A stretch of 64,000 nt of DNA from Acidobacteriaceae bacterium (lineage in GTDB: Bacteria > Acidobacteriota > Terriglobia > Terriglobales > Acidobacteriaceae). The stretch lies in NCBI GenBank assembly GCA_003134815.1, contig PLCO01000017.1, positions 1 through 64,000 of the forward strand, in the 5' to 3' direction. Numbering within the stretch: position 1 is the stretch's first letter; every line of letters begins with the position of its first letter. Shown here in pieces: positions 9,705 through 17,370 of the stretch. The position numbers and the translations under genes are program-made. Under the pieces are notes generated by a model. It saw nothing but the letters and a program-made list of their open reading frames with translations. It did no database searches and had not been told where the DNA came from.

Positions 9705-10107
9705 AAAGTCTTCCGATCCGAGTTTTGTGTTCAAGACGCGCATTGCTTGTAAGGCGCGGAGAAAGCTGTGAACGTTGCACAACCGGCAATGGAAGACCAG
9801 CCGTACGGTACGGCGCGAGTTTCAGGCGTCGGAAAGCCCGGCAGGGCGGCCGCCGGCCAGAATCATGGCGTATGGCGTTTTTAGCTTTCGGATCATTTTC
9901 GTAAAGATGGCGGGATAACGCAAGTTTTTGCAATTTCCTGATTGCATCTTCATGTTTGAGATGGTTTATAAACGCCCGTAGACAGATTTTGGACCTGCTC
10001 TACCGGGTGCGCTGAGCCGGACCGATTCAATCGGACCCGCCTTGCCTGGATCCAGGCGTCAGAGCTGGGTGAATTCATTCAATTCATCACGGAGGTATAC
10101 TTTCTCT
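9705..10107. other. Divergent intergenic region amtB / nuoB
   Basis: This is the 403-bp region between two divergently transcribed genes. It holds a 15-bp perfect palindrome, GCCGTAC-G-GTACGGC, at 9800-9814, about 96 nt from the amtB start and a plausible operator. The nuoB side has a GGAGG ribosome-binding site at about 10091. I could not identify a convincing sigma-54 site or any RNA gene. Confidence 0.5.
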
Positions 10108-10683
10108 ATGGCGGCCCAAATAGAGCGCGATCGATACCTGTTTGGCGCGCTTGACAGCAGCGCGAAGAATCGCAACAAAGTGAGTGAAGCGAGCTACGGC
10201 TATGAAGAGCCGGAGGGAGTCCTTCTCACTTCGCTGGATTTTGCGGTGAATTGGGTGCGCAAGAATTCGGTGTGGCCCATGACGTTTGGGCTGGCCTGCT
10301 GCGCCATTGAGATGATGTCAATGGGCGCGGCGCGATTCGATATTGCGCGATTCGGGGCTGAAGTCTTCCGGCCGTCGCCGAGGCAATCGGACCTGATGAT
10401 TGTGGCGGGGCGGGTTTCGCAAAAGATGGCGCCGGTGCTGCGGCGCCTCTACGACCAGATGCCGGAGCCGAAGTGGGTGATCTCGATGGGCGCGTGCGCG
10501 ACTTCAGGCGGTGTGTTTAACAACTACGCGCTGCTGCAGGGCGTGAATCAGGTGGTTCCGGTTGATGTTTATGTTCCGGGGTGCCCGCCGCGGCCGGAGC
10601 AGTTGATCTACGCGATCACGCTGCTGCAGGAGAAGATCCAGCGCGAGCCGCGCAGCCTGATGAAGACGCTGAACGTCGTCTAA
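10108..10683 (+). CDS. nuoB: NADH-quinone oxidoreductase subunit B
   Basis: This 191-residue subunit of complex I carries the four ligands of cluster N2: Cys64-Cys65 in [10 protein letters not shown], Cys130 in [10 protein letters not shown], and Cys159 in [11 protein letters not shown]2 passes electrons to quinone at the membrane arm junction. The start [10 protein letters not shown] is preceded by GGAGG at a rather long spacing of about 12 nt; the open frame extends 22 codons upstream without family similarity. No other nuo gene is within view on either side, so this is a solitary copy outside a nuo operon. It could be the only nuoB or an extra copy; the sequence appears intact. Confidence 0.94.
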   Translation: MAAQIERDRYLFGALDSSAKNRNKVSEASYGYEEPEGVLLTSLDFAVNWVRKNSVWPMTFGLACCAIEMMSMGAARFDIARFGAEVFRPSPRQSDLMIVAGRVSQKMAPVLRRLYDQMPEPKWVISMGACATSGGVFNNYALLQGVNQVVPVDVYVPGCPPRPEQLIYAITLLQEKIQREPRSLMKTLNVV

Positions 10684-10707
10684 GCAATCCAATCAATCCA
10701 ATAAAGT

Positions 10708-10805
10708 GACGGGCCCTGCGCCGGGAAGTGCGCTGCTACGGGCGCGGTCGTTGTTGCTGAACGATGCGCAAAACTGTGCACAGCGTGGGTCGGCCCGTCG
10801 TTTTT
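10708..10805 (+). terminator. Long inverted repeat followed by T-run (terminator or structured RNA)
   Basis: GACGGGCC at 10708-10715 is complementary to GGCCCGTC at 10792-10799, which is followed by G and five T. The 76-nt interior contains further GC-rich complementary pieces, so a branched RNA fold is possible. Position fits a terminator for nuoB, although the loop is unusually large. A small structured RNA is the alternative. Confidence 0.35.
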
Positions 10806-10975
10806 GTGGCCGGAATTGTCTATTCTTGAAGTAGATGAGCGGTCTTGAAGAAGATGCGCGGGAGCTTTCTGTCAGAATGATTGGCTTGCGGGGTGTTCGA
10901 ACTGATTGGCGTCGGATTACGGCGGTTCTCCAATTATGGTGGGTCTTGAGGGGCGTGCATGGCGGCATTTTCTTG

Positions 10976-13105
10976 ATGAAAATGCCGCTTAAGATTCGAG
11001 GCTCCGTTCTAGACCAATTGGCGAACCGCTATAGGGCTACGACGCAACTGATTTTAGCCGGCGCAGTTTTGCTGGGCGCGGTCTGCCTGCCAGCGCAGCG
11101 CGCGTGGACAGTTGTGGGCCCGGCGGGCGGTGATGCAAGGGCGTTCGCGGCGTTTCCGGGCGAGCCGAAGCATTTGCTGCTGGGCACAACGAATAGCTGG
11201 TTATACGACTCGACGGATGAGGGCGCGAACTGGCATCGGCTGGCGAAGCTGGGCAACGACGACGGATTCGTGCTCGACAGTATTCAAGTGAACTCCGCAG
11301 ATCCAGCGACGATTTATGTGGGCGCGTGGAAGAACTCCGTGGACGGCGGGTTATGGATCAGCCACGACCACGGAAGCACCTGGAGCGAGCCGGCGCAATT
11401 GAAAGGGCAGCCGGTTCACGCGCTCGTCGAGGCGCCGTCCGATCCGCGAATCCTGTATGTGGGAACACTGGAAGGAATCTTCCGGTCAGGCGACGGCGGT
11501 ACGACGTGGGCGCAGATCAGCCCGCCAAGCAGCCACGAGATTCACGAGATTGAATCGCTGGCGGTGGATCCGCACGATCCGGACACGGTTTATGCGGGAA
11601 CGTGGCACCTGCCCTGGAAGACGACCGACGCGGGCAAGACCTGGCACAACATCAAGCAGGGACTGATCATCGACTCGGATGTTTTTTCGATCATCGTCGA
11701 CCCCGAGCGCACGCACACTGTTTACCTGAGCGCATGCAGCGGGATTTACAAGAGCGAGAATGCGGGGATTCTGTTCCGCAAAATCCAGGGCATACCGTCA
11801 GAAGCAAGAAGGACGCGGAGCCTGATGCAGGACCCGGAGCATCGCGATGTGGTGTACGCGGGCACGACCGAGGGCTTGTACAAGACCGTGAATGCCGGCA
11901 AGACGTTTGAGCGCATGACCGATGCCGATGTGGTGGTGAACGCGGTTTATGTCGATCCCGGCGATTCAAATCGCGTGCTGCTGGCGACCGATCGCGGCGG
12001 CGTGTTGACGAGCCAGGATGGGGGCGCGACGTTTACGCCGTCGAACCAGGGAATCTCAGAGCGGAAGGTTGCGGCAATTCTCGTAGACCGCGAAAATCCC
12101 GAGTTGCTGTACGCGGGCGTGGTGAACGACAAGAAATACGGCGGCGTGTTCCGGTCGAGCGATGGCGGCGGACACTGGGAGCAGTTAGGAACGGGCCTCG
12201 GTGGTAGCGATGTGTTCGCGCTGGCCGAGACGAAAGATGGCCGCGTTGTCGCGGGAACCGGCCATGGAATTTTCGTGCTCGGCGATGCGGACAATCCGCC
12301 GGCGGCTGGCGACCCGGCATCGGCGAAAAATAGTCCGGGCGCGCCGGCTGCGAATGACCCGCCCGCCGCGCCCCCCGCGCCGACTTGGCAGCCGCGCAAC
12401 AACATCGTGAATACGATAGAGAAGACGATCACGCAGACGCACATGCACACGAAGGTGAACATCGAGAAGCAGGTGCAGGCGCCGGCGATTCAACTGCAAA
12501 GTTCGGTAAATGCGCTGGACGTTTCGGGCGATGTGTGGGTGGCGGCGACAGGGTACGGAATTGTGACAAGCCGCGACCAGGGCGCAAGCTGGCAGGGCGG
12601 GCCGGTGATGGGCGAGGGCGATTATCTTTCGGTGACAGTGCAGGGCGAAATGATGGCCGCCGCGCGCGCCGAGGGAGTGGTGCTGTCAAAGGACGCGGGA
12701 CAGAGCTGGTGGCCGATGGGATTGCCGACGATGCTGACGCGGATTCATCGCGTTGCGTTTTCGCCCGACGGCACGCTTTGGCTGGGCGCGCGCGAGGGCG
12801 TCTACTATAGCCGCGACCTGGGCAAGTCGTGGATGTGGATTCACCGCTTGCCGTTTCGCGACGTGGACGATCTGAGTTACGACGCTGCGTTGAAGCGCAT
12901 TCTGGTGAGCTCGCGCTCCAGCGACCAGGTGTATGCCATCGATCCGAAGAGCATGACGTGGAATTATTGGCAGACGGGGTACGACATCGTGCTGATCCGC
13001 GGAGCCGGCGACCGGCTTGTGGCTGCATCGCTCGATGACGGGGTGCTGGTGGGGCCAAAGCTAAGCGCCGCCGGAAATGACGCGACTGCGGGCGCGACGC
13101 CGTAG
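10976..13105 (+). CDS. Secreted BNR/photosystem-II-stability-like beta-propeller protein
   Basis: The protein consists of BNR (Asp-box) repeats of the form S-x-D-x-G-x-T-W: SHDHGSTW, SGDGGTTW, TTDAGKTW, SQDGGATF, SSDGGGHW, SRDQGASW, SKDAGQSW and SRDLGKSW. These suggest one or two beta-propellers of the sialidase/VPS10/YCF48 type. A Pro/Ala-rich linker near the middle (PAAGDPASAK to PPAPTWQP) separates two blocks. The start used here (MKMPLKIRG) places a signal peptide (TTQLILAGAVLLGAVCLPAQ) near the N-terminus. The frame is open to an ATG at 10835, 47 codons upstream, but that part has no signal-like features. Such proteins are common in Acidobacteriota; the ligand is unknown. It converges on the YVTN lipoprotein gene with a 25-nt gap. 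Confidence 0.8.
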   Translation: MKMPLKIRGSVLDQLANRYRATTQLILAGAVLLGAVCLPAQRAWTVVGPAGGDARAFAAFPGEPKHLLLGTTNSWLYDSTDEGANWHRLAKLGNDDGFVLDSIQVNSADPATIYVGAWKNSVDGGLWISHDHGSTWSEPAQLKGQPVHALVEAPSDPRILYVGTLEGIFRSGDGGTTWAQISPPSSHEIHEIESLAVDPHDPDTVYAGTWHLPWKTTDAGKTWHNIKQGLIIDSDVFSIIVDPERTHTVYLSACSGIYKSENAGILFRKIQGIPSEARRTRSLMQDPEHRDVVYAGTTEGLYKTVNAGKTFERMTDADVVVNAVYVDPGDSNRVLLATDRGGVLTSQDGGATFTPSNQGISERKVAAILVDRENPELLYAGVVNDKKYGGVFRSSDGGGHWEQLGTGLGGSDVFALAETKDGRVVAGTGHGIFVLGDADNPPAAGDPASAKNSPGAPAANDPPAAPPAPTWQPRNNIVNTIEKTITQTHMHTKVNIEKQVQAPAIQLQSSVNALDVSGDVWVAATGYGIVTSRDQGASWQGGPVMGEGDYLSVTVQGEMMAAARAEGVVLSKDAGQSWWPMGLPTMLTRIHRVAFSPDGTLWLGAREGVYYSRDLGKSWMWIHRLPFRDVDDLSYDAALKRILVSSRSSDQVYAIDPKSMTWNYWQTGYDIVLIRGAGDRLVAASLDDGVLVGPKLSAAGNDATAGATP

Positions 13106-13130
13106 CCACGCGGCGAAACCGACGCCGGCA

Positions 13131-14303
13131 TTACTGTACGTTAAATGCTTTATCCACGATAGCGTTGGGATCGCGGCCGGCGGGGAGCAGCGTGAAGAGC
13201 GATTGCGACGCAGTGCGGATGACAGCTACGTCGCCGGAGCGGTGGTCGGCGATGAACAGCAAATGCCCGGCGGCTGAAAATGCCATCGCTGCGGGTCCGT
13301 CGCCAACCGAGACGGAGCCAATGCGCTTGCCGTCGTCGATGGAGTAGACGGTGACCTCCTGCGAGCGATCGTTGCCCACATAGAGCAGAGAATTATCGCG
13401 CGAGACAATTCCGCGGACGGGAGTGTTGCCGATCATGTACGTGTCTCCAACTTCGTCGGTGGAGTCGTAGATTTCAGAGACGGAGTTGGAGAGGGAATTG
13501 GAGACGAAGATCTCGCCGCCGTCGGGCTTCATCGCCAGATCGACGGGCGCGCGGCCCACATCCATCAGGGTTTCAAGGCGATCGGGCTGGGCGGGACGGA
13601 AATCGGGTTGCGCGAGAGCGACGACCATCACCTGATGACCAGCGGCGCAGGGCGCGAAAGCTTTGGTGGAATCGGGAACAATGACGACCTCTGACGCTCC
13701 GGGGCAGCCTGCAAACGACGCGCGCACATTGCCGCTGGCCGCATCGATGATTGTCACCGAGTTTCCATGCTGGTTGGCGACGACGAGGGTCTTGCTGTCG
13801 GGCGAAATGCGGACGAAAACGGGATCGTCCCCGGCAGCGAGCTGCGCGATTTCGCGGCGAGCTGTGAGATCGACGACGGAAACGGAGTTCGAGCCAGAGT
13901 TGGCGACGTAGGCGAGGGTTCCGTCGGCCTTCAAATCAATGGATACCGGCTGCCCGCGGAGAGGGATGGTGGCGACGACTGCATTGTGCTCGGCGTCAAT
14001 GACAGAGAGCGAGCCGTTGGCCGGCGCGGTGCCGGAGTTCACGACGTAGATTTCATTGCGCGTGGGGCTGGCGGCGACGGCGACTGGATTGTGGCCGACG
14101 GGCAGCTCGCGATCGACGCGGACGTTGACGACGTCGAGAATTGTGACGGTGTCGCTGCCACCGTTGGTGACGTAGACGTACTCGCGGTAGTTGGCCGGGT
14201 ACTGCGGAAAGTCGTGAGTGCGGCATCCTGCGAGGGTGAGAGCCAGAAGGATGGCGGCGAGGGAAGCCGACTGACAAATCCGCGACCTACTCCGAGGGTC
14301 CAC
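13131..14303 (-). CDS. YVTN beta-propeller lipoprotein
   Basis: The 390-residue product begins with a lipoprotein signal (SLAAILLALTLAGC, lipobox LAGC). Seven or so 40-residue beta-propeller repeats follow, with the YVTN signature: VYVTNGGSDTVTILD, AYVANSGSNSVSVVD, LVVANQHGNSVTIID, IFVSNSLSNSVSEIY, LYVGNDRSQEVTVYS. Such proteins sit on the outside of the membrane and usually scaffold or bind; no catalytic motif is seen. The start is GTG only 3 nt after the stop of aroF, so translation is probably coupled to the DAHP synthase gene, though no functional link is known. Confidence 0.85.
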   Translation of the reverse strand: MDPRSRSRICQSASLAAILLALTLAGCRTHDFPQYPANYREYVYVTNGGSDTVTILDVVNVRVDRELPVGHNPVAVAASPTRNEIYVVNSGTAPANGSLSVIDAEHNAVVATIPLRGQPVSIDLKADGTLAYVANSGSNSVSVVDLTARREIAQLAAGDDPVFVRISPDSKTLVVANQHGNSVTIIDAASGNVRASFAGCPGASEVVIVPDSTKAFAPCAAGHQVMVVALAQPDFRPAQPDRLETLMDVGRAPVDLAMKPDGGEIFVSNSLSNSVSEIYDSTDEVGDTYMIGNTPVRGIVSRDNSLLYVGNDRSQEVTVYSIDDGKRIGSVSVGDGPAAMAFSAAGHLLFIADHRSGDVAVIRTASQSLFTLLPAGRDPNAIVDKAFNVQ

Positions 14304-14306
14304 GGG

Positions 14307-15362
14307 TCATTGTCCCGCGGCGGCGGAAACGGAGACGCCTCGCGTGAGATGGCGACCGACGACCGGTGCGATCTTTTCAATCTCGGTCATCATGGTTGCG
14401 AACTGGGCGGGATATAGAGACTGTGGCCCGTCGGAGAGCGCGCTTTCAGGGTGGTTGTGCACTTCCACAATTACACCGTCGGCGCCGGCGGCGACCGCTG
14501 CGCGCGCCATGGGCAGAACGCTGTCGCGCCGGCCGGTTCCATGGCTGGGATCGACGAGGATGGGCAGGTGGCTGACATGGCGAAGCGCGGGAACGATGCT
14601 GAGGTCGAGCGTGTTGCGCGTGTGGTCGGTAAAGGTGCGCACGCCACGCTCGCAGAGAATCACCTCGTAGTTGCCCTCGCTCATCACATACTCGGCGGCC
14701 ATCAGGAACTCTTCGAGCGTGGCGCTCATGCCGCGCTTGATGAGCACCGGCTTGCGCTGCTTTCCGGCCTTCTTGAGCAGTGAAAAGTTCTGCATGTTGC
14801 GCGCGCCGATCTGGATTACGTCTGCCCATTCGGCAACCAGCTCGAGGGATTCCGAGTCGAGCGCTTCTGTGACGATGCGCAGGCCGAATTTTTCGCGGAT
14901 TTCGGCCATGATTTTCAAGGCTTCAAGGCCTAATCCCTGAAAGGCGTAGGGCGAGGTGCGCGGCTTGTAGGCGCCGCCGCGGAAAAACTGCGCTCCGCCG
15001 GCAGCCACTTCGGCGGCGATAGCGAAAGCCTGCTCGCGAGTCTCGATGGAGCATGGGCCGGCGATGACGGCCAGGTCGCGGCCGCCGATCGAGGCGTTAG
15101 AGCCCGCAAAGCGGACGACGGTGTCTTCTTCTTTCACGTCGCGGCTGGCGAGCTTGTAGGCTTTGGAGACGCGAATGACTTCGGCAACGCCGGAGAGCGA
15201 TTCAAGGTTGCCGCGATTGGCCTCGCCCTGATTGCCGGTGATGCCGATAGCGGTGCGCTGCGCTCCGGGAAGGGGATGAGGACGGAAGCCCAACTGCACG
15301 ATGTGGTCGCAGACGGCCTGGATCTCTTCCGGCGTAGCCTGCGCTTTCATGACGACTAACAT
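14307..15362 (-). CDS. aroF: 3-deoxy-7-phosphoheptulonate (DAHP) synthase
   Basis: This enzyme condenses phosphoenolpyruvate and erythrose 4-phosphate, the first step of the shikimate pathway. The 351-residue length and layout fit the AroA-I-beta type: an N-terminal ferredoxin-like regulatory domain (MLVVMKAQATPEEI, about 1-70), then the TIM barrel. The barrel shows AVIAGPCSIETREQ, FFRGGAYKPRTSPYAFQG, IQIGARNMQNF, PVLIKRGMS, LCERGVRTF and PILVDPSHGTGRR. The N-terminal domain usually gives feedback inhibition by aromatic amino acids. The start has a GGGGGCGC run just upstream. The next gene downstream is the YVTN lipoprotein, 3 nt away. Confidence 0.95.
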   Translation of the reverse strand: MLVVMKAQATPEEIQAVCDHIVQLGFRPHPLPGAQRTAIGITGNQGEANRGNLESLSGVAEVIRVSKAYKLASRDVKEEDTVVRFAGSNASIGGRDLAVIAGPCSIETREQAFAIAAEVAAGGAQFFRGGAYKPRTSPYAFQGLGLEALKIMAEIREKFGLRIVTEALDSESLELVAEWADVIQIGARNMQNFSLLKKAGKQRKPVLIKRGMSATLEEFLMAAEYVMSEGNYEVILCERGVRTFTDHTRNTLDLSIVPALRHVSHLPILVDPSHGTGRRDSVLPMARAAVAAGADGVIVEVHNHPESALSDGPQSLYPAQFATMMTEIEKIAPVVGRHLTRGVSVSAAAGQ

Positions 15363-15574
15363 TTGCGCCCCCGACCCATGAGTCTACTGAAAGTCTACCG
15401 GCTGGAGCAGCGAAGGGCAACGATCTAGCAGGTGCCAGGGGTCAGGGGTCAGAAAAACAGGGAACGTGGGAATAAGGAAACAGGGAACCCCTAATCAAAA
15501 GTGTTGAGGCTCGCCAATAACTATTCACTTATAGGATGGAAGGCCAATCTCGGAGGTTCTGCAAGTTGCGTTAC
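15363..15574. other. Intergenic region with short GGGTCAG and CAGGGAA repeats
   Basis: This 212-bp gap lies between aroF and the DUF2442 gene, both on the minus strand. It contains short direct repeats (AGGGGTC twice, CAGGGAA twice) around 15430-15490. I see no gene or clear terminator in it. Confidence 0.4.
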
Positions 15575-15901
15575 TTAGAGAGTCCACACGCCATGTTCGC
15601 TGATTGCGGCGTGCATAGCATCTGGAGCGAGATCCAGTTCTCCGGACCACGTCACGGCACCGTACTCGATCGTCACCTGGGCGAAAAGAGACGGGTCGAG
15701 AAGCGCAGCGAAAACTCCTGCTTGCGGGGAGTGCACCAACCGGGCCATATCGACCATGCCCGTTGAGCCGTCGGCAAATGTTACCCGTAGCCGAAACTCT
15801 GCAAGAGCCTCGACATCCGTAACGCGCCATGGGGATCGAGGTGCGATCTCCTCAACTAGAGCAACGGGCGAATTTTGCTCGGCGTTTGATTCTGTACGCA
15901 T
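15575..15901 (-). CDS. DUF2442 domain protein
   Basis: The 108-residue protein matches DUF2442. Its C-terminal half has the family pattern: RLRVTFADGSTGMVDMARLV, then F-AALLDPSLFAQVTIEYGAVTWSGELDLAPDAM. DUF2442 proteins typically overlap a DUF4160 gene, as here: the DUF4160 stop at 15856 lies inside this gene. The ATG at 15901 is preferred to an upstream TTG because GGAG-like sequence lies before it. Such pairs behave like small toxin-antitoxin-like modules in genome context, but the activity is not established to my knowledge. Confidence 0.8.
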   Translation of the reverse strand: MRTESNAEQNSPVALVEEIAPRSPWRVTDVEALAEFRLRVTFADGSTGMVDMARLVHSPQAGVFAALLDPSLFAQVTIEYGAVTWSGELDLAPDAMHAAISEHGVWTL

Positions 15902-16062
15902 AGCTCCCAATCCTTCATCAGTTCATCACGGTGTTGATGTGCCCACTCAATTACGAGTGCCATTGCCCGTCTCGGCAACTCCCCGCGAATGACTGCGAGG
16001 GTTTGAATGTCAATAAGCGCCTCGAATTCAGCATACGGCCGAGCAATCAAACGATTCGTCAT
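15856..16062 (-). CDS. DUF4160 domain protein, N-terminally truncated
   Basis: The 68-residue product covers the second half of DUF4160: AEFEALIDIQTLAVIRGELP, RRAMALVIEWAHQHRDEL and KDWELC. Relatives I know are about 80-90 residues and begin with a segment ending in a PHFHA-like histidine motif; that part is missing. Upstream another reading frame gives a faintly similar segment (IVLLVRISPHND) that could be frameshifted remains. The gene overlaps the following DUF2442 gene by 46 nt. It may be a decaying member of the pair. Confidence 0.65.
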   Translation of the reverse strand: MTNRLIARPYAEFEALIDIQTLAVIRGELPRRAMALVIEWAHQHRDELMKDWELCVQNQTPSKIRPLL

Positions 16063-16131
16063 TATGGGGTGAAATTCTCACGAGCAGGACAATGCCAGGC
16101 CCGGCAAATTCAAACAGTGTGGGGCCCTTTC

Positions 16132-16428
16132 TTACTCTTCGATTGATCTGCCTTGCCGTAGCTGTATTTTTGCCGTTGGCAGCTTTTGCGACTGCCACCT
16201 GACCCAGAGCGATGCCGCGTAGCCGAGCTGGATGGTCCAGGTCACGGTGTAGGCCGCTCTCGTATAGAGGTGATTGAGCGTGGCCACAATCGCGTCATGA
16301 TCCGCCTGGGACATGTGGAGCCGCCAGTCGAAAGGAGGCTCAGCCGGCGCGGCGAAGACGAGCCAGCACACCCGGAAAAAGAGCGCAATCGGGACGGCAA
16401 CGATCAGTACGGTGGCAAGTTTTTTCAT
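16132..16428 (-). CDS. Small membrane protein translationally coupled to ccmC
   Basis: The ATG of this 98-residue protein overlaps the ccmC stop (ATGA), so translation is coupled. Two hydrophobic stretches are visible: LATVLIVAVPIALFFRVCW near the N-terminus and a weaker one near residues 63-82 (AYTVTWTIQLGYAASLWVRW). A ccmD gene often follows ccmC, but CcmD has about 50 residues and one membrane helix, and no clear similarity is visible. I do not recognise the family. Its place suggests an accessory role in cytochrome c maturation. Confidence 0.7.
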   Translation of the reverse strand: MKKLATVLIVAVPIALFFRVCWLVFAAPAEPPFDWRLHMSQADHDAIVATLNHLYTRAAYTVTWTIQLGYAASLWVRWQSQKLPTAKIQLRQGRSIEE

Positions 16429-17168
16429 CGCGCGTTCCCTGCTTCCGCTGCAGAGTCGGGCCACGAACCTGAATTCAGCGCGTGCTCAGCTTCTTCAGCG
16501 GCGATTTGCTGCTGCTTGCGCTCGACCCGGTAGCGGAGGGCGAGGATGAGCACGCCCCACAAGAGCCAGGCGAGCATGTTCCACATGAGCGCGCCAACCA
16601 TCGTGGGGTCCATGCCGGAGTCCTGCCCGCCGCCAAAGACGGGCGCGGGATGCTGCGTGCGCCACCAGCGATTGGCCATATAGACGATGGGCACGTCGAG
16701 AGCCCCGAAGATTCCCAGCACGGCGGCCAGCGTTTGCATCTGCGGCCCGGCGGCGAAGCGGCGCAGCAGCAGGTAACTGACGTAGATAAGCCAGAGAACG
16801 AGCGTGGTGGTGAGGCGCGCGTCCCATGTCCACCACATGCCCCATGCGCGGCGTCCCCAGAGTGGGCCGGTTGTCAGGCCCACCGAGCAAAAGACTACGC
16901 CCACCTCAGCCCCGGCCAAGGCAATGGCATCCGCGACCTGTGCGCGGCCCGGATTGCTGTGCCGGAATGCAAGGAATGCGATGGAACCGATAAGGCTGAG
17001 CGCAAAGAAGACAAAGCAAACAGCAAACGAGGGGACGTGGTAATAGATGATGCGGAACATCTCCCCTTGCGCAGCGTCGTTCGGGGCCACGTAGATGGCC
17101 TGGTAATAGCCCCAACCCAGCAGGGCGGCTGTAATCAGAAGATAAAGGCCGACGGCGAGCTTCTTCAT
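16425..17168 (-). CDS. ccmC: Heme exporter/cytochrome c maturation protein CcmC
   Basis: CcmC loads heme onto the chaperone CcmE in the inner membrane. The 247-residue protein, starting MKKLAVGLYLLITAALLGWG, has six predicted helices and the tryptophan-rich heme-handling segment WGMWWTWDARLTTTLVLWLIY near the middle. It also has the two loop histidines expected: one in IIYYHVPS and one in ANRWWRTQHP. AGGA lies before the start. The open frame extends 38 codons upstream without similarity. No ccmA, ccmB, ccmE or ccmF is in view; only the coupled 98-residue membrane protein follows. Confidence 0.9.
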   Translation of the reverse strand: MKKLAVGLYLLITAALLGWGYYQAIYVAPNDAAQGEMFRIIYYHVPSFAVCFVFFALSLIGSIAFLAFRHSNPGRAQVADAIALAGAEVGVVFCSVGLTTGPLWGRRAWGMWWTWDARLTTTLVLWLIYVSYLLLRRFAAGPQMQTLAAVLGIFGALDVPIVYMANRWWRTQHPAPVFGGGQDSGMDPTMVGALMWNMLAWLLWGVLILALRYRVERKQQQIAAEEAEHALNSGSWPDSAAEAGNAR

Positions 17169-17370
17169 GGGGAATCCTGACCTCCACAGTGTACGACGGT
17201 CGAGCGCGAGCCGCCGGGTGAAGCAGTGGCGATCAGCAATCTGGCCCTCGCTAAAGCGCACTTCAACCCATGCGGAACTCAAGGGCCATCAACCTGCCAC
17301 TGCTACGATGAGCTAGAGCATTTTCGATTCACTCTTTGTTGCCTTCTTTCTGTGGGGCCCGGAAACGAAA

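Noticed and set aside
9720..9960. Sigma-54 promoter for amtB
   Set aside because: No site with both TGGCAC and TTGC elements at correct spacing could be found on the minus strand.
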